Shown here piece after piece: positions 44,237 to 55,399 of a stretch of DNA of 64,000 bases. This DNA is from Limnobaculum xujianqingii. Its GTDB lineage: Bacteria > Pseudomonadota > Gammaproteobacteria > Enterobacterales > Enterobacteriaceae. A program made the position numbers and the translations under genes. Each line of letters starts with the position of its first letter. The first letter of the stretch is position 1. Location: the NCBI RefSeq assembly GCF_013394855.1, contig NZ_JABMLK010000001.1, positions 1,364,001 through 1,428,000 of the forward strand, given 5' to 3'. The notes under the pieces were generated by a model that was not told the origin of the DNA, ran no database searches, and worked only from the letters and a program-made list of their open reading frames with translations.

Positions 44237-45246
44237 CAGTAAAAATACTCCTGAGTCAGGCTCTCCGCCGTTTTAACCATCATTAATGCACCGCCAAAAC
44301 GGATGTTGTCAGCCACTGACCAGAACTGGATCTGTTCAGGAATACCATAGTCATTACGCAAACAACCAACGCTCAGGTGTGGATTACCTGTCGCATCACC
44401 AACCTGAGTCGGATAATCATCATTCTCACTCAGTTGGATATCTTCAGCATTAGAAAGCTCATCGTAAGCTTCTTCAGCCGACAATGGGCGTAGCCCTTCC
44501 ATATGTACGACTTGCGCATTACCGTAGAATACCGGAGACTGAATACAAGAAATTGAAATTGCCAACCCATCATCTTGTAATACTTTACGGGTCTCATCCA
44601 CCATGCGGCGCTCTTCTTTCACGCTTCCTTCTGAATCAGGTAACAGTGGCAGCAGGTTAAATGCCAACTGCTTATTAAAGAAACCCTCTTCTACCGGTAA
44701 ACCGTTTAGCAAACGCGCACTTTGGCCAGCCAGATCGTCTACTGCCGCTTTACCATGTGCAGAAGCCGATAACATGGCGGTAACCTGAAGTCTGGAAAGC
44801 CCTGCCGCTTCAGAAAGTGGCTTAATAGCTGTCAGCAATTGGCTGGTTAAACTATCCGCTACGGCAACAATATTACGGTTACGGTACTCTGACAGCGCAT
44901 GATTATTCACCCCAGGCACCACTAAAGGCACTTCCGGCTCAAGGGAAAATACACCGCTGTTATCAATCACCAGACATCCGCTGTTCGCCGCTTCATCAGC
45001 ATAGCGCACTGCCGCTTCGGTTCCAGCAACAAAGAACGCCAGCTGAGCCTGTGACCAGTCAAATTCAGCCGCATTCTGTACCACAATACTTTTACCATTA
45101 AAACGCAGCGTTTCACCGGCTGTACGTTCACTGGATAAAAGATACAGTTCTCCTACGGGGAAATTGCGCTCCTGTAACAACTCAAGCAAGGCCTCACCTA
45201 CTGCGCCTGTCGCCCCAAGTACCGCAACTTGCCAACCATCAGTCAT
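44236..45246 (-). CDS. usg: Aspartate-semialdehyde dehydrogenase-like protein Usg
   Basis: Protein of 336 residues (E. coli 337) related to aspartate-semialdehyde dehydrogenase. It has [18 protein letters not shown] as nucleotide-binding motif, [20 protein letters not shown], and a C-terminal dimerisation domain. The catalytic Cys region of true Asd (N-C-T) reads ADSLTSQLL here, so the nucleophilic Cys is missing, as in other Usg proteins, and dehydrogenase activity is unlikely. It lies between pdxB and truA. Confidence 0.94.
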   Translation of the reverse strand: MTDGWQVAVLGATGAVGEALLELLQERNFPVGELYLLSSERTAGETLRFNGKSIVVQNAAEFDWSQAQLAFFVAGTEAAVRYADEAANSGCLVIDNSGVFSLEPEVPLVVPGVNNHALSEYRNRNIVAVADSLTSQLLTAIKPLSEAAGLSRLQVTAMLSASAHGKAAVDDLAGQSARLLNGLPVEEGFFNKQLAFNLLPLLPDSEGSVKEERRMVDETRKVLQDDGLAISISCIQSPVFYGNAQVVHMEGLRPLSAEEAYDELSNAEDIQLSENDDYPTQVGDATGNPHLSVGCLRNDYGIPEQIQFWSVADNIRFGGALMMVKTAESLTQEYFY

Positions 45247-45345
45247 GCTGAACTCTCCAAATCGTTACATATATGCACATCACGGCACGTCCCTTCTCCA
45301 CATTAAGAAAAAAGAACGCACCGTAAAATCATTTTAAATCAGGTG

Positions 45346-46473
45346 TTATCGATATCTGACGCTAAAACCAAGTTGTTGAAGCTGAGTGGCAGTATCAACA
45401 TTGTCACACTCAACGACCAGAGAGGACCACTCTCTGCGTTCGACATACTCTTTACGTAAACGGTCAAACTCACCGCGCTGGCCTGCCACTTTTCTCAGTG
45501 GCGCATCATCACGGCGCACATCATACACCAGATGAACTAATCGTTTTAGCCTGTGTTCATCTAATTCACCGTTAAAAGTGATATGGTTGAACTCTGCCTG
45601 CGGTAGTAACGATGAAAGCTCAATACTTTTCGGTTGCCCTATATATTCGCTCAATGCGTGATAAATCTGGGTAGTACCACGAGCCTTACCCTCCAGCGAA
45701 TAACCCGCTATATGAGGAGTACCAATATCTACTCTCGCCAATAACGGTAATAGTAAATCAGGTTCAGGTTCCCAAACATCAAGAATAGTGCTCAGCTGTT
45801 TCCCTTTCTCCAGAGCCCGTAGTAAAGCGATATTGTCTACCACCGCACCACGGCTGGCATTAATCAATATACGTCCCGGAGCCATAGCAGCCAGCACTGA
45901 TTCATTCACCATATGGAAAGTTTTATCCTCCCCATCTTTATGCAAAGGGGTGTGGAAAGTCAGAATATCAGCCTGCTGTACCAGTGTTTCCAGCGGTAAA
46001 AACTCAGCACTTTTTTCTTTGCGTGCTCTGGGTGGATCACATAATAGTGTTTTTATGCCTAATGCTTTCAGTCGGTTATTTAATCTTGAACCAACGTTAC
46101 CAACACCAACTATGCCAACGGTTTTATCTCTGAGTTGAAAACCATCACGTTCAGCCAACATCAGCAAGGAAGAGAAAACATACTCAACAACAGCAATCGC
46201 ATTACAGCCCGGCGCTCCTGAGAAGCCAATACCATGTTGTTTAAGCCAGATATCATCAACATGGTCAGTACCCGCTGTTGCCGTACCCACAAAGCGAATC
46301 TGAGAACCACTTAACAACTCACCATTAACTTTGGTAACGGAACGCACCATTAGCACGTCAGCATCCGCTAAGCGCTCGGTGTTTAGCTGCCGTCCGGCAA
46401 CCAGAGTTACCTCTCCCAACTGCCCGAAAAGTTCACGGGCATAAGGCATATTTTCATCAGCCAGAATTTTCAC
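45346..46473 (-). CDS. pdxB: Erythronate-4-phosphate dehydrogenase PdxB
   Basis: NAD-dependent D-2-hydroxyacid dehydrogenase of pyridoxal phosphate synthesis. It has 375 residues (E. coli 378). The N-terminus [12 protein letters not shown] is typical. The NAD motif is [20 protein letters not shown], then [17 protein letters not shown] and [14 protein letters not shown] with the catalytic His in TPHIAGYS. The C-terminal PdxB dimerisation domain is intact. It is first in the pdxB-usg-truA series. Upstream it faces queC, which is not its neighbour in E. coli. Confidence 0.97.
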   Translation of the reverse strand: MKILADENMPYARELFGQLGEVTLVAGRQLNTERLADADVLMVRSVTKVNGELLSGSQIRFVGTATAGTDHVDDIWLKQHGIGFSGAPGCNAIAVVEYVFSSLLMLAERDGFQLRDKTVGIVGVGNVGSRLNNRLKALGIKTLLCDPPRARKEKSAEFLPLETLVQQADILTFHTPLHKDGEDKTFHMVNESVLAAMAPGRILINASRGAVVDNIALLRALEKGKQLSTILDVWEPEPDLLLPLLARVDIGTPHIAGYSLEGKARGTTQIYHALSEYIGQPKSIELSSLLPQAEFNHITFNGELDEHRLKRLVHLVYDVRRDDAPLRKVAGQRGEFDRLRKEYVERREWSSLVVECDNVDTATQLQQLGFSVRYR

Positions 46474-46730
46474 GTTATTTTTCTCTTATCTGTTCCGCAT
46501 CAGCAGAAATCGTTGGTTTAGATTGAAGGCTATCCATAATAAAACATGGCAACATCACCGACGAATCACTATTATTAGCTGCTTTTCAGATGATGGGTAT
46601 CCCTGATATCACTATATTTGCCATATTGTCAGTCAGACAATCCAGAACAATGTAATGAAGAATACCCTGAATGTATATGCTATTTCCCCGATTGCAGGGA
46701 TAACAGACAGAAACAGTTGATGGAGTGATT
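46474..46730. other. Divergent gap and synteny junction between pdxB and queC
   Basis: A 257-bp gap that joins two blocks lying far apart in E. coli (the pdxB region and the queC-ybaV-ppiD region). It holds the two divergent promoters. No repeat, tRNA or integrase remnant was seen at the junction. Confidence 0.6.
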
Positions 46731-47420
46731 ATGAAACGTGCGGTGGTTGTTTTTAGCGGTGGTCAGGACTCTACAACCTGCCTGATTCAGGCACTCACAC
46801 AGTATGACGAAGTTCATTGCGTCACTTTTGATTACGGGCAACGTCATCAGGCTGAAATTGATGTAGCCAGAACGCTGGCTAAACAACTTGGAGCCACCGC
46901 TCATAAAGTGCTGGATACAGGCTTACTGAATCAATTAGCTATCAGCAGCTTAACTCGCGATAACATTCCCGTTCCTGTCAGTGTGGATGATGGTATCCCT
47001 AACACCTTTGTACCCGGTAGAAATATCCTGTTTCTGACTCTCACGGCAATTTATGCCTATCAGATCAAAGCGCAGACAGTAATTACTGGCGTATGTGAAA
47101 CCGATTTTTCCGGCTACCCTGACTGTCGAGATGAATTTGTTAAAGCACTGAACCATGCGGTTGCGTTAGGTATGGACTATCCGGTGAAATTTGAAACCCC
47201 GTTAATGTGGCTGGATAAGGCTGAAACCTGGGCTCTGGCCGATTATTACGGCAAACTGGAGTTAATCCGCCACCAAACTCTGACCTGTTACAACGGCGTT
47301 CAGGGTGATGGCTGTGGTGAGTGCCCGGCCTGTCATTTGCGTGCTAATGGGTTAAAAACTTATCAGGATAATCGCCAGCAGGTTATGGTGCAGTTAAAAA
47401 GCAAACTGGCATTAAGTTAA
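46731..47420 (+). CDS. queC: 7-cyano-7-deazaguanine synthase QueC
   Basis: ATP-dependent enzyme converting 7-carboxy-7-deazaguanine to preQ0 in queuosine synthesis. About 229 residues from the ATG at 46731, preceded by TGGAG (E. coli 231). The PP-loop motif is [28 protein letters not shown] and [16 protein letters not shown] follow. The C-terminal zinc site is built from CYNG...[13 protein letters not shown]. It faces ybaV, as in E. coli. Confidence 0.97.
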   Translation: MKRAVVVFSGGQDSTTCLIQALTQYDEVHCVTFDYGQRHQAEIDVARTLAKQLGATAHKVLDTGLLNQLAISSLTRDNIPVPVSVDDGIPNTFVPGRNILFLTLTAIYAYQIKAQTVITGVCETDFSGYPDCRDEFVKALNHAVALGMDYPVKFETPLMWLDKAETWALADYYGKLELIRHQTLTCYNGVQGDGCGECPACHLRANGLKTYQDNRQQVMVQLKSKLALS

Positions 47421-47433
47421 GTGTCTTTTGATT

Positions 47434-47460
47434 GACACCACGTTATACAGGCGTGGTGTC
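47434..47460. terminator. Hairpin between convergent queC and ybaV
   Basis: Perfect 9-bp stem GACACCACG/CGTGGTGTC with a 9-nt loop, 14 bp past the queC stop and 32 bp past the ybaV stop. Probably a bidirectional terminator, though T-poor. Confidence 0.6.
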
Positions 47461-47491
47461 GTTGTGTTATTTCACTAGCCTGTTATAAAAC

Positions 47492-47869
47492 TTAAAGCTT
47501 CAGGCGCGTTAAGTTACGCTCAATGGTTGCAGCACCAATACCGGGTACTTCCTGAAGCTGTTCAATGCTGGCAAAAGGCCCATGCTGTTCCCGATAACTG
47601 ACGATACTCTGCGCCTTCTTCAGCCCTATCCCTAACATCACTTCTGCCAGTTGCTCCGCTGTGGCTTGGTTAATACTTACCTGAGCGTTATCTAATCCTT
47701 TTTTCCCTTTACCAGCGTTCACCATTTCTGGCGCTGGTGCTGTTACTACCGATGTCGGAGGAGCACTCTCTTTCACCAGCGCTTTATCAGCAAAAACCGG
47801 GCCACTAAGCGGTAGCAACAACGCGCCGAGAAACAGGCATTGGCGTAGAGTCAGAACTGATTTTTTCAT
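47492..47869 (-). CDS. ybaV: Exported helix-hairpin-helix (ComEA-like) protein YbaV
   Basis: About 125 residues from the second ATG at 47869, which has AAGGA at proper distance (E. coli YbaV 123). A signal peptide spans about residues 1-27 (LFLGALLLPLSGPVFA-D). The C-terminal double helix-hairpin-helix domain reads SINQATAEQLAEVMLGIGLK, then QLQEVPGIGAATIERNL. ComEA-like domains bind DNA, and in naturally competent bacteria they help uptake. The role of YbaV in enterics is unproven. Confidence 0.92.
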   Translation of the reverse strand: MKKSVLTLRQCLFLGALLLPLSGPVFADKALVKESAPPTSVVTAPAPEMVNAGKGKKGLDNAQVSINQATAEQLAEVMLGIGLKKAQSIVSYREQHGPFASIEQLQEVPGIGAATIERNLTRLKL

Positions 47870-47964
47870 ATACATATCCTTTGATTATTAAGCTGTGCCT
47901 TATGGTCACAGTCATAACAGATTGCCCGCCCCTGTAATTCAGTTAAACCCAAGGATTTCAGATA

Positions 47965-47990
47965 TGCAAAAGGCCGCGAAAGCGGCCTTT
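47965..47990 (-). terminator. Rho-independent terminator of ppiD
   Basis: Perfect 9-bp stem AAAGGCCGC/GCGGCCTTT with a 4-nt loop, T-rich on the minus-strand exit side. It lies 47 bp past the ppiD stop. Confidence 0.85.
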
Positions 47991-48036
47991 AATTATGATG
48001 AGACGTTACATATAAATGCGATGCATGCCGCACAGA

Positions 48037-49923
48037 TTACTGTACGTTGGCTAAATCACCCATTTTGATTTTTGCCTGTTGACGCAGATTGCTGATCAGA
48101 GCATCTAATACCACACCACTATCCTGATTAGCCATCTGAGCACTAAATGCTTTTAATGATGCAGCATCCATTTGACCAGGATGAACCGCGTCCAGCGCAA
48201 CTAAAACGATATTATCGTTCTTATCACTGGATACACCGTATGAAGGTTTACCATCTTTCGGCAGCGGTAGCGCAAATACGCTCTCGGCCAGTTGGGCATC
48301 ATCAGACATACGGGTAATCACTTTCTTATCACCAAATTTAACTTTGGCGGCCTGAAGCGCTTCATCGCCTTTATCGGTTTTCAGTGCAGCTACCAGTTGG
48401 TCTGCTTGTTCACGCGCCATCTTAGTTACGTTCTGACGTTTCAGCAACTCGGTGATGTCAGCAGACACTTCTTCAAACGGCTGCACGGCTTCCGGACGAT
48501 GCTCAACAATACGCAGAACAAATGCACGATCCCCTTCTACGGTAATCAAGTCAGAGTTAGGACCAGGAGCACCTTTCACACCAAACAGATCGCCACCAAA
48601 AATTTCCTGAACCACTTCAGGATAAGCCAGCTCTTTCGGCATATTGTCACGAGACAACCAGCCGCTTTCTACCGCTTTCAGGCCCGACGATTTTTCTGCT
48701 GCATCCAGAGACAGGTTATTACTGGCTGCACCATCCATCAATTTGGTCTGAATATCTTCAAACTTGTTATAAGACTTATCCTGTAACAGGTTTTTAGTAA
48801 TTTCAGCTTTCACATCTTCCAACGGTTTTTCTTTTGCAGCCTGAATATCGTTCAGACGTACAACCAGATATCCCATATCAGAGTGAATTACATCAGACAG
48901 CTGACCCTTTTCGGTTAATTTTGCTTTAGCAATATCATCAGGCACGGCCGCTGCTTCCAGCCAACCTAAATCACCGCCTTTAGCACCAGAATCTTTTTCC
49001 AGTGATTTTTCTTTTGCCAATGCGGCAAAATCACCACCGCTTTTTAGCTGAGCTAATACATCTTTAGCATCACTCTCTTTAGACAGCACAATAATGCTGT
49101 AGCTGGAACGAGGTGCCTGAATATACAGCGGCTTGTTCTTAGCATAAAAATCCGCAACTTCCTGATCGCTCACTTTAATATCGTCAGTCAGTTTAGCCGC
49201 ATCTACTTCAATATATTTAACCCGGGCCATTTCTGGGGCAGTAAAGCGGCTCTTATTCTGATCGTAGAATGCTTTAACTTGCGCTGCCGTCGGGGTAACT
49301 TCAGCTTTGGCTTCCAGCGCTTTCATATCGATACTGGCAACGCGAATATCACGTTGCTGTTGAATCAACGCCACAACGGATTCAGTTTCAACCGGCAGAG
49401 AGAAATTAGTTCCGGCAAATGCCGCCAGCAGTTGCTGACTCAGCAATTGTTTGCGCGTCATTTCTGCATATTGTTCAGGGGCAATCTGGAAGCGATTTAA
49501 TAAGTCACGATACTTACTGTTATCAAACTTACCATCAGTCGCGAATTCAGGAGATGACTGAATAGAAACTTTAACCTGATCGTCACCAATCGCCATACCA
49601 ATTTTGGCCGCGTATTGGTCAAGTAACAGATCGTTAATCATGCGGTTAAGCACCTGCTGACGCATTTGCTTCACATATGCTTCATTGCCAGCCAGTTGAG
49701 AGAACTGTTCACCAAGCTGTTGTTGTAAACGAGCACGTTCATTCATGACCGACTGCTCAAACCGGGCGCGATCAATTTCTTGTCCGTTTACTTCGGCAAC
49801 GTAAGAGTTTGAACCGCCAACCAGGTAACTACCCACGCCGGTCAAAACAAACGATAGCATAATCAAAGCAAGGATAACTTTAAGCACGACACTATTCGAG
49901 GCCGCGCGTAGATTGTCCATCAT
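48037..49923 (-). CDS. ppiD: Periplasmic folding chaperone PpiD
   Basis: Inner-membrane-anchored periplasmic chaperone with parvulin-like domain that works near the SecYEG exit. About 628 residues from the ATG pair at 49923 (E. coli 623). The start fits the family N-terminus MMDNLRAASNSVVLK, with GGAGAG upstream; an upstream ATG would add 26 unrelated residues. One membrane segment lies at about 16-34 (ILALIMLSFVLTGVGSYLV). A SurA_N-like region follows, and the rotamase domain is near residues 265-355 (SSYSIIVL, GGDFAALAKEKSLEKDSGAK). Confidence 0.96.
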   Translation of the reverse strand: MMDNLRAASNSVVLKVILALIMLSFVLTGVGSYLVGGSNSYVAEVNGQEIDRARFEQSVMNERARLQQQLGEQFSQLAGNEAYVKQMRQQVLNRMINDLLLDQYAAKIGMAIGDDQVKVSIQSSPEFATDGKFDNSKYRDLLNRFQIAPEQYAEMTRKQLLSQQLLAAFAGTNFSLPVETESVVALIQQQRDIRVASIDMKALEAKAEVTPTAAQVKAFYDQNKSRFTAPEMARVKYIEVDAAKLTDDIKVSDQEVADFYAKNKPLYIQAPRSSYSIIVLSKESDAKDVLAQLKSGGDFAALAKEKSLEKDSGAKGGDLGWLEAAAVPDDIAKAKLTEKGQLSDVIHSDMGYLVVRLNDIQAAKEKPLEDVKAEITKNLLQDKSYNKFEDIQTKLMDGAASNNLSLDAAEKSSGLKAVESGWLSRDNMPKELAYPEVVQEIFGGDLFGVKGAPGPNSDLITVEGDRAFVLRIVEHRPEAVQPFEEVSADITELLKRQNVTKMAREQADQLVAALKTDKGDEALQAAKVKFGDKKVITRMSDDAQLAESVFALPLPKDGKPSYGVSSDKNDNIVLVALDAVHPGQMDAASLKAFSAQMANQDSGVVLDALISNLRQQAKIKMGDLANVQ

Positions 49924-50079
49924 AGGGTGACAACTCTCCGCTGTAATAGGGCTAAACCATGAAACATAGATATGGTTGACCGCCATCTGACGATTTACCA
50001 ACGGGCTATATGTTTACTGTCAGAATTACTGCTTATCTGACAGATGGCTATAAGTTTATATTAACCTTCAAAAAAAGGC

Positions 50080-50107
50080 GTAAAAAAAGCGCATCATTTG
50101 ATGCGCC
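50080..50107 (-). terminator. Rho-independent terminator of hupB
   Basis: Stem GCGCATCA/TGATGCGC followed on the minus strand by seven T. It lies about 60 bp past the hupB stop. Confidence 0.9.
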
Positions 50108-50167
50108 TCTATTCTATCAGTTCATTGCCTTAAGGTAATACCTTACATGGCAAAAACCCAAAAAATC

Positions 50168-50440
50168 TTAGTTAACGGCGTCTTTCAGCGCTTTACCTGC
50201 GCGGAATGCCGGAACTTTTGCAGCTGCAATTTTGATTTCTTTGCCAGTTTGTGGGTTACGGCCAGTACGGGCAGCGCGCTCACGAACAACAAATGAACCA
50301 AAACCAACCAGAGAAACTTGATCGCCATTTTTCAGCGCGTCAGTTACTGCATCAATAATTGCGTCTAATGAGCGGCCAGCTGCAGCCTTAGAAATATCTG
50401 CTCCCGCAGCAATTTGGTCGATCAGTTGTGATTTGTTCAC
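50168..50440 (-). CDS. hupB: DNA-binding protein HU-beta
   Basis: Small basic nucleoid protein, 90 residues, as in E. coli HU-beta. It begins [11 protein letters not shown], has [25 protein letters not shown] in the DNA-binding arm region, and ends KALKDAVN. It bends DNA and forms HU dimers. It is located between lon and ppiD, as in E. coli, with its own terminator. Confidence 0.98.
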   Translation of the reverse strand: MNKSQLIDQIAAGADISKAAAGRSLDAIIDAVTDALKNGDQVSLVGFGSFVVRERAARTGRNPQTGKEIKIAAAKVPAFRAGKALKDAVN

Positions 50441-50562
50441 TATAAAATCCCCTTTACGATAAATTGTCGTCCCTGATCATCGATAGGGATACGACGCCAC
50501 TGCTGTTATATCAAGCAAAACAAGCGATAGCAAGTCAGCCTGCGCACTAATTTAACGGTACA

Positions 50563-50596
50563 TAAAAAAACTGGCAAGAGAGAAATCCCTTGCCAG
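50563..50596 (-). terminator. Rho-independent terminator of lon
   Basis: Stem CTGGCAAG/CTTGCCAG with a 10-nt loop, followed by seven T on the minus strand. It lies about 30 bp past the lon stop. Confidence 0.9.
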
Positions 50597-50627
50597 CCCT
50601 AGTTTTATCAAGAATATTTGCTCTACA

Positions 50628-53015
50628 TCACTTTTTTGATGCTTTTGCCGCCGTCGCAGCCTTCTTTACAGCTACTGGCGCAGCGCCAAACGGTGGATTT
50701 TGTAACGCAAGCGTCAGCACTTCTTCAATGCGTTCTACCGGATGAATGTCCAGATCGGCAATGACGTTTTCCGGAATATCTTCCAAATCACGTTTATTTT
50801 CTGCCGGAATCAGCACGGTTTTAATTCCACCACGATGAGCTGCCAGTAACTTCTCTTTCAGGCCCCCAATTGGCAGAACCTGACCACGTAGTGTAATCTC
50901 ACCCGTCATAGCAACATCTGCACGCACCGGGTTTCCGGTTAAGCAAGAAACCAGCGCAGTACACATGGCAGTACCGGCGCTTGGACCATCTTTCGGCGTT
51001 GCACCTTCCGGTACGTGAACGTGGATATCACGCTTCTCGTAAAAGTCACCGTTAATACCCAGTTTTTCAGCACGAGCACGCACAACAGTAAGCGCAGCCT
51101 GAATGGACTCCTGCATAACCTCACCCAACGAACCAGTATAAGTCAGCTTACCCTTGCCCGGTACACAGGCGGTTTCGATAGTCAGCAAGTCACCGCCTAC
51201 CTCAGTCCATGCCAGCCCGGTTACCTGACCTACGCGGTTTTCATTATCCGCACGGCCATAGTCAAAGCGCTGAACACCCAAAAACTCTTTCAGGTTATCT
51301 GCGTTTACCGTGATATGTTTTATGCTCTTGTTCATCAGCAAGGTCTTCACTGCTTTACGACAAACTTTGGAGATTTCACGCTCTAAACTACGAACCCCTG
51401 CTTCACGAGTGTAATAGCGAATCATAGAAACAATCGCTGAATCATCCAGCGTCAACTCACCTTTCTTCAGCGCATTACGCTCAAGCTGTTTGGTCAACAG
51501 GTGTTGTTTAGCGATATTCAACTTCTCATCTTCGGTATAGCCCGACAGACGAATCACTTCCATACGATCCAACAGTGGCGCTGGAATATTCATGGAGTTA
51601 GATGTCGCAACAAACATAACATCGGACAGATCATAATCCACTTCCAGATAATGATCGTTGAACGCTACGTTTTGTTCCGGATCCAGAACCTCTAACAAAG
51701 CAGAAGCCGGGTCACCGCGCATGTCGGAAGACATTTTGTCGATTTCATCCAGCAGGAACAGCGGGTTTTTCACCCCAACTTTGGCCATTTTCTGAATCAG
51801 CTTGCCCGGCATTGAACCAATGTAAGTGCGACGGTGGCCACGAATCTCGGCCTCATCACGCACGCCACCCAACGCCATACGCACATATTTACGACCTGTC
51901 GCATTAGCAATAGATTGGCCCAGTGACGTTTTACCTACGCCCGGAGGTCCAACTAAGCAAAGAATTGGCCCTTTAATTTTGCTAACCCGGCTCTGAACCG
52001 CTAAATATTCAAGAATACGATCTTTGACCCGATCCAGGCCGTAATGATCGGTATCCAGAATCTCTTGTGCTTTGTTCAGATCTTTTTTCACTTTACTGCG
52101 GGAATTCCATGGAACCTGAAGCATCCACTCAATATAACCACGTACAACAGTGGCTTCAGCGGACATTGGCGACATCATCTTCAGCTTCTGCAGCTCGGCT
52201 TCGGTTTTTTCCCGTGCGTCTTTCGGCATTTTTGCCGCTTCAATTTTACGCTTAAGGGTTTCTATCTCATCTGGCGCATCGTCCATCTCACCCAGCTCTT
52301 TCTGGATGGCTTTCATTTGCTCATTCAGATAGTACTCACGCTGGCTTTTTTCCATCTGTTTTTTAACGCGATTTCGAATACGCTTCTCAACCTGTAACAG
52401 GTCGATTTCAGACTCCATCATCGCCATCAGGAATTCCAGACGTTCACCGACATCAACCATTTCCAGCACGGTTTGCTTGTCACTCAGTTTCAGTGACATA
52501 TGTGCAGCGATTGTGTCCGCCAGACGGGCAGGATCTTCGATTCCGTTCAGGGAAGTCAGTACTTCCGGTGGAATCTTTTTGTTTAACTTAATATAACCGT
52601 CAAACTGATTGATAGCAGTACGGATAAGAACTTCCTGCTCCTGCTCATCAATACTGGCACTCGGCATGTATTCTGCCTGTGCAGAGAAATGCTCGCCGTT
52701 ATCGGCCAGCATAGTAATACGGGCACGCTGTAAACCCTCAACCAGTACTTTTACCGTACCGTCAGGCAGTTTCAGCATTTGCAAAATAGAGGCAACGGTT
52801 CCCACCGAAAACAGATCGTTAACACCAGGATCATCCATGGTGGCATCTTTCTGTGCGACCATCAGAACTTTTTTATCCTGATCCATCGCCGCCTCAAGAC
52901 AACGAATAGACTTCTCCCTTCCAACAAACAGTGGAATAACCATGTGTGGATAAACCACTACGTCTCTTAGTGGCAGCGCAGGGATTTCAATGCGTTCGGA
53001 ACGCTCAGCATTCAT
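50628..53015 (-). CDS. lon: ATP-dependent protease Lon
   Basis: ATP-dependent serine protease that removes misfolded and regulatory proteins. About 795 residues from the ATG at 53015, chosen by the family N-terminus [20 protein letters not shown] and an AGAGAG ribosome site; ten upstream codons are open. The N-terminal substrate domain precedes the AAA+ module ([15 protein letters not shown], then [10 protein letters not shown]). The protease domain carries the catalytic Ser in [17 protein letters not shown] and the Lys in [14 protein letters not shown]. The C-terminal tail is longer and richer in Ala/Lys than in E. coli (784). A heat-shock promoter lies upstream. Confidence 0.98.
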   Translation of the reverse strand: MNAERSERIEIPALPLRDVVVYPHMVIPLFVGREKSIRCLEAAMDQDKKVLMVAQKDATMDDPGVNDLFSVGTVASILQMLKLPDGTVKVLVEGLQRARITMLADNGEHFSAQAEYMPSASIDEQEQEVLIRTAINQFDGYIKLNKKIPPEVLTSLNGIEDPARLADTIAAHMSLKLSDKQTVLEMVDVGERLEFLMAMMESEIDLLQVEKRIRNRVKKQMEKSQREYYLNEQMKAIQKELGEMDDAPDEIETLKRKIEAAKMPKDAREKTEAELQKLKMMSPMSAEATVVRGYIEWMLQVPWNSRSKVKKDLNKAQEILDTDHYGLDRVKDRILEYLAVQSRVSKIKGPILCLVGPPGVGKTSLGQSIANATGRKYVRMALGGVRDEAEIRGHRRTYIGSMPGKLIQKMAKVGVKNPLFLLDEIDKMSSDMRGDPASALLEVLDPEQNVAFNDHYLEVDYDLSDVMFVATSNSMNIPAPLLDRMEVIRLSGYTEDEKLNIAKQHLLTKQLERNALKKGELTLDDSAIVSMIRYYTREAGVRSLEREISKVCRKAVKTLLMNKSIKHITVNADNLKEFLGVQRFDYGRADNENRVGQVTGLAWTEVGGDLLTIETACVPGKGKLTYTGSLGEVMQESIQAALTVVRARAEKLGINGDFYEKRDIHVHVPEGATPKDGPSAGTAMCTALVSCLTGNPVRADVAMTGEITLRGQVLPIGGLKEKLLAAHRGGIKTVLIPAENKRDLEDIPENVIADLDIHPVERIEEVLTLALQNPPFGAAPVAVKKAATAAKASKK

Positions 53016-53102
53016 AGAGCTCTCTCTTTGTTCGTTTTCCGCCAACTAAAAAACATTAACGGAAATGGGGGGATACGTTATTAACGTAGTACATGAAAGA
53101 GT

Positions 53103-53131
53103 ATATGGGGACTATTCAATTACATTCAACG
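53103..53131 (-). promoter_or_regulatory. Sigma-32 type heat-shock promoter of lon
   Basis: On the minus strand, GTTGAA - 14 nt - CCCCATATA matches the heat-shock promoter pattern (CTTGAA, about 14 nt, CCCCAT) and resembles the E. coli lon promoter closely. It lies 85-115 bp before the lon start. Confidence 0.85.
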
Positions 53132-53143
53132 GTAGATAAAGAT

Positions 53144-53173
53144 AAAAAAACAGGAGGATATTATCCCCCTGTT
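53144..53173 (-). terminator. Rho-independent terminator of clpX
   Basis: Stem ACAGGAGGATA/TTATCCCCCTGT (one mismatch) flanked by T runs on both sides. It ends clpX transcripts just before the lon promoter. Confidence 0.85.
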
Positions 53174-53238
53174 CTTTTTACTGGTTACAACGCCATTCTC
53201 AACCGAATTTTATTGAAAACTGACGATGATTTTATCAG

Positions 53239-54510
53239 TTACTCACCTGACGCCTGAGCTTCAGCCTGGCTGTAGATCAGAAGTGGATCGGTGTTATTTT
53301 CAATAACCGACGCATCAATTACCACTTTATCGACATTTTCCATAGAAGGAATGTCATACATAGTGTTAAGCAATGCAGCTTCCACAATTGAACGCAGACC
53401 ACGAGCACCGGTTTTGCGCGACATTGCTTTTTTAGCGATGGCTTCCAGCGCTTCATCACGGAATTCCAGCTCAACATTCTCAAGGTGGAACAACGCCTGA
53501 TATTGCTTGGTTAACGCATTTTTAGGCTCTTTCAGAATCTGAATCAGCGCCTGCTCATCCAGCTCACCCAGCGTAGCCACTACCGGCAGACGACCGATAA
53601 ACTCAGGAATCAAACCGTACTTAATCAAGTCACCCGGTTCAACCTGCTTAAACAGTTCGCCTTCGGTTGCTTTATCGGATGCTTTTTTCACTGTCGCACC
53701 AAAGCCGATACCAGTACCGGTTTCAATACGCATACCGATAACTTTATCCAGCCCGGCAAACGCACCACCACAGATAAACAGAATCTTAGAAGTATCAACC
53801 TGTAAGAACTCTTGCTGTGGATGTTTACGTCCACCCTGTGGAGGAACGGCCGCAATGGTACCTTCAATCAGTTTCAGTAGCGCTTGCTGTACGCCTTCAC
53901 CGGAAACATCACGGGTTATGGACGGATTGTCTGATTTACGAGAAATTTTATCAATTTCATCGATATAAACGATACCGCGCTGAGCCTTCTCAACATCGTA
54001 ATCACATTTTTGCAGCAGCTTTTGAATGATGTTTTCAACATCTTCACCCACATAGCCTGCTTCGGTTAATGTGGTTGCATCCGCCATAGTGAATGGCACA
54101 TCAAGAAAACGTGCCAGCGTTTCCGCCAGTAATGTTTTACCGCTACCCGTTGGGCCAATCAGCAAAATATTACTTTTACCTAATTCAACTTCCTGGCTGC
54201 TATCGCTATTGCGTAAACGCTTATAGTGATTGTAAACCGCAACCGCCAGAACCTTTTTAGCCTGCTCTTGCCCAATCACATAATCGTCAAGATGCTGACG
54301 GATTTCATGTGGTGTAGGCAGTGCATTGCGCTCTCTGTGTGGGATTAATTCTTTAATCTCTTCGCGAATAATATCGTTACATAAGTCGACACATTCATCG
54401 CAGATATACACTGACGGACCAGCGATTAACTTGCGAACTTCGTGCTGGCTTTTACCACAGAAGGTGCAGTACAGCAGCTTTCCTGAACCGTCTTTGCCCT
54501 TATCTGTCAT
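53239..54510 (-). CDS. clpX: ATP-dependent Clp protease ATP-binding subunit ClpX
   Basis: AAA+ unfoldase that feeds substrates to ClpP. It has 423 residues (E. coli 424). The N-terminal zinc domain shows [11 protein letters not shown] and [11 protein letters not shown]. Walker A is [18 protein letters not shown] and Walker B is [10 protein letters not shown]. The pore motif GYVGEDVE is present, as is the ClpP-binding loop (IGF at TGIGFGA). It is downstream of clpP, as in E. coli. Confidence 0.98.
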   Translation of the reverse strand: MTDKGKDGSGKLLYCTFCGKSQHEVRKLIAGPSVYICDECVDLCNDIIREEIKELIPHRERNALPTPHEIRQHLDDYVIGQEQAKKVLAVAVYNHYKRLRNSDSSQEVELGKSNILLIGPTGSGKTLLAETLARFLDVPFTMADATTLTEAGYVGEDVENIIQKLLQKCDYDVEKAQRGIVYIDEIDKISRKSDNPSITRDVSGEGVQQALLKLIEGTIAAVPPQGGRKHPQQEFLQVDTSKILFICGGAFAGLDKVIGMRIETGTGIGFGATVKKASDKATEGELFKQVEPGDLIKYGLIPEFIGRLPVVATLGELDEQALIQILKEPKNALTKQYQALFHLENVELEFRDEALEAIAKKAMSRKTGARGLRSIVEAALLNTMYDIPSMENVDKVVIDASVIENNTDPLLIYSQAEAQASGE

Positions 54511-54649
54511 CAGTAAACCTCATAAATTTAAACTTTCTTTGTGCATCCTGCTTCACTTTCCCTGACGCATACCAATATTCGGCAGCTATTGCCGCCTACC
54601 TGTTTATATAAGTGTAGGCGCTAAATAGACTCAATGTCAGGGATAATGA

Positions 54650-55297
54650 TTATACCCTTGAGGTAACGATCTCATCGATCAAACCGTATTCTAACGCTTC
54701 CTGAGCGGACAGGAATCTGTCACGATCGGTATCACGCTCGATATCTTCAAGTGGCTTTCCACTATGATGGGACATCAGTTGATTCATTTTGGCTTTGATC
54801 TTCAGGATCTCTTCCGCATGAATTTGAATGTCTGAAGCCTGGCCTCTGTAGCCGCCTAATGGTTGATGGATCATGACGCGAGCATTCGGTAAACATAAAC
54901 GTTTGCCCGCTGCGCCAGCCGTTAACAGGAATGCACCCATTGAACAAGCCTGACCTAAACACATCGTGCTGACATCCGGCTTAATAAACTGCATGGTGTC
55001 ATAAATAGACATGCCTGAAGTAATTACGCCGCCCGGTGAGTTGATATACATAAAAATATCTTTTTCCGGGTTTTCAGCTTCCAGAAACAGTAACTGAGCC
55101 ACAATCAGATTAGCCATATGGTCTTCAATCTGACCGTTAAGGAAAACGATACGTTCCTTTAACAGACGAGAGAAAATATCGTAAGAACGCTCTCCCCGGG
55201 AAGTCTGCTCAACCACCATTGGTACTAACGCCATGTGAGGTGCCATAGGCTGTTCCATATCTGATGAAAAATTATCTAACTTGCCACTGTAGGACAT
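54650..55297 (-). CDS. clpP: ATP-dependent Clp protease proteolytic subunit ClpP
   Basis: Serine protease subunit forming the tetradecameric chamber. It has 215 residues (E. coli 207 including a 14-residue propeptide). The catalytic Ser is in [15 protein letters not shown] (E. coli GQAASMGA), the His in [15 protein letters not shown], and the Asp in the following helix region. The N-terminal propeptide region is about 8 residues longer than in E. coli. It sits between tig and clpX. A hairpin in the tig-clpP gap probably reduces read-through from tig. Confidence 0.98.
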   Translation of the reverse strand: MSYSGKLDNFSSDMEQPMAPHMALVPMVVEQTSRGERSYDIFSRLLKERIVFLNGQIEDHMANLIVAQLLFLEAENPEKDIFMYINSPGGVITSGMSIYDTMQFIKPDVSTMCLGQACSMGAFLLTAGAAGKRLCLPNARVMIHQPLGGYRGQASDIQIHAEEILKIKAKMNQLMSHHSGKPLEDIERDTDRDRFLSAQEALEYGLIDEIVTSRV

Positions 55298-55311
55298 TGG
55301 GGTCTCCTGAT

Positions 55312-55346
55312 AGAAAAATGGCCCGGAAACAGAGCCTCCGAGCCAT
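55312..55346 (-). terminator. Terminator/attenuator between tig and clpP
   Basis: Stem ATGGCCCGG/CCGAGCCAT (one mismatch) followed by TTTTTC on the minus strand. It lies in the 100-bp tig-clpP gap. Confidence 0.75.
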
Positions 55347-55399
55347 ATTTGCAGAAGAATAGCGACTAAGTCAACTTTCTGTCTGCTCTCAAAGCATTA

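Noticed and set aside
46474..46730. Mobile-element remnant at the pdxB-queC junction
   Set aside because: No inverted repeats, transposase fragment, tRNA or direct duplication was seen.
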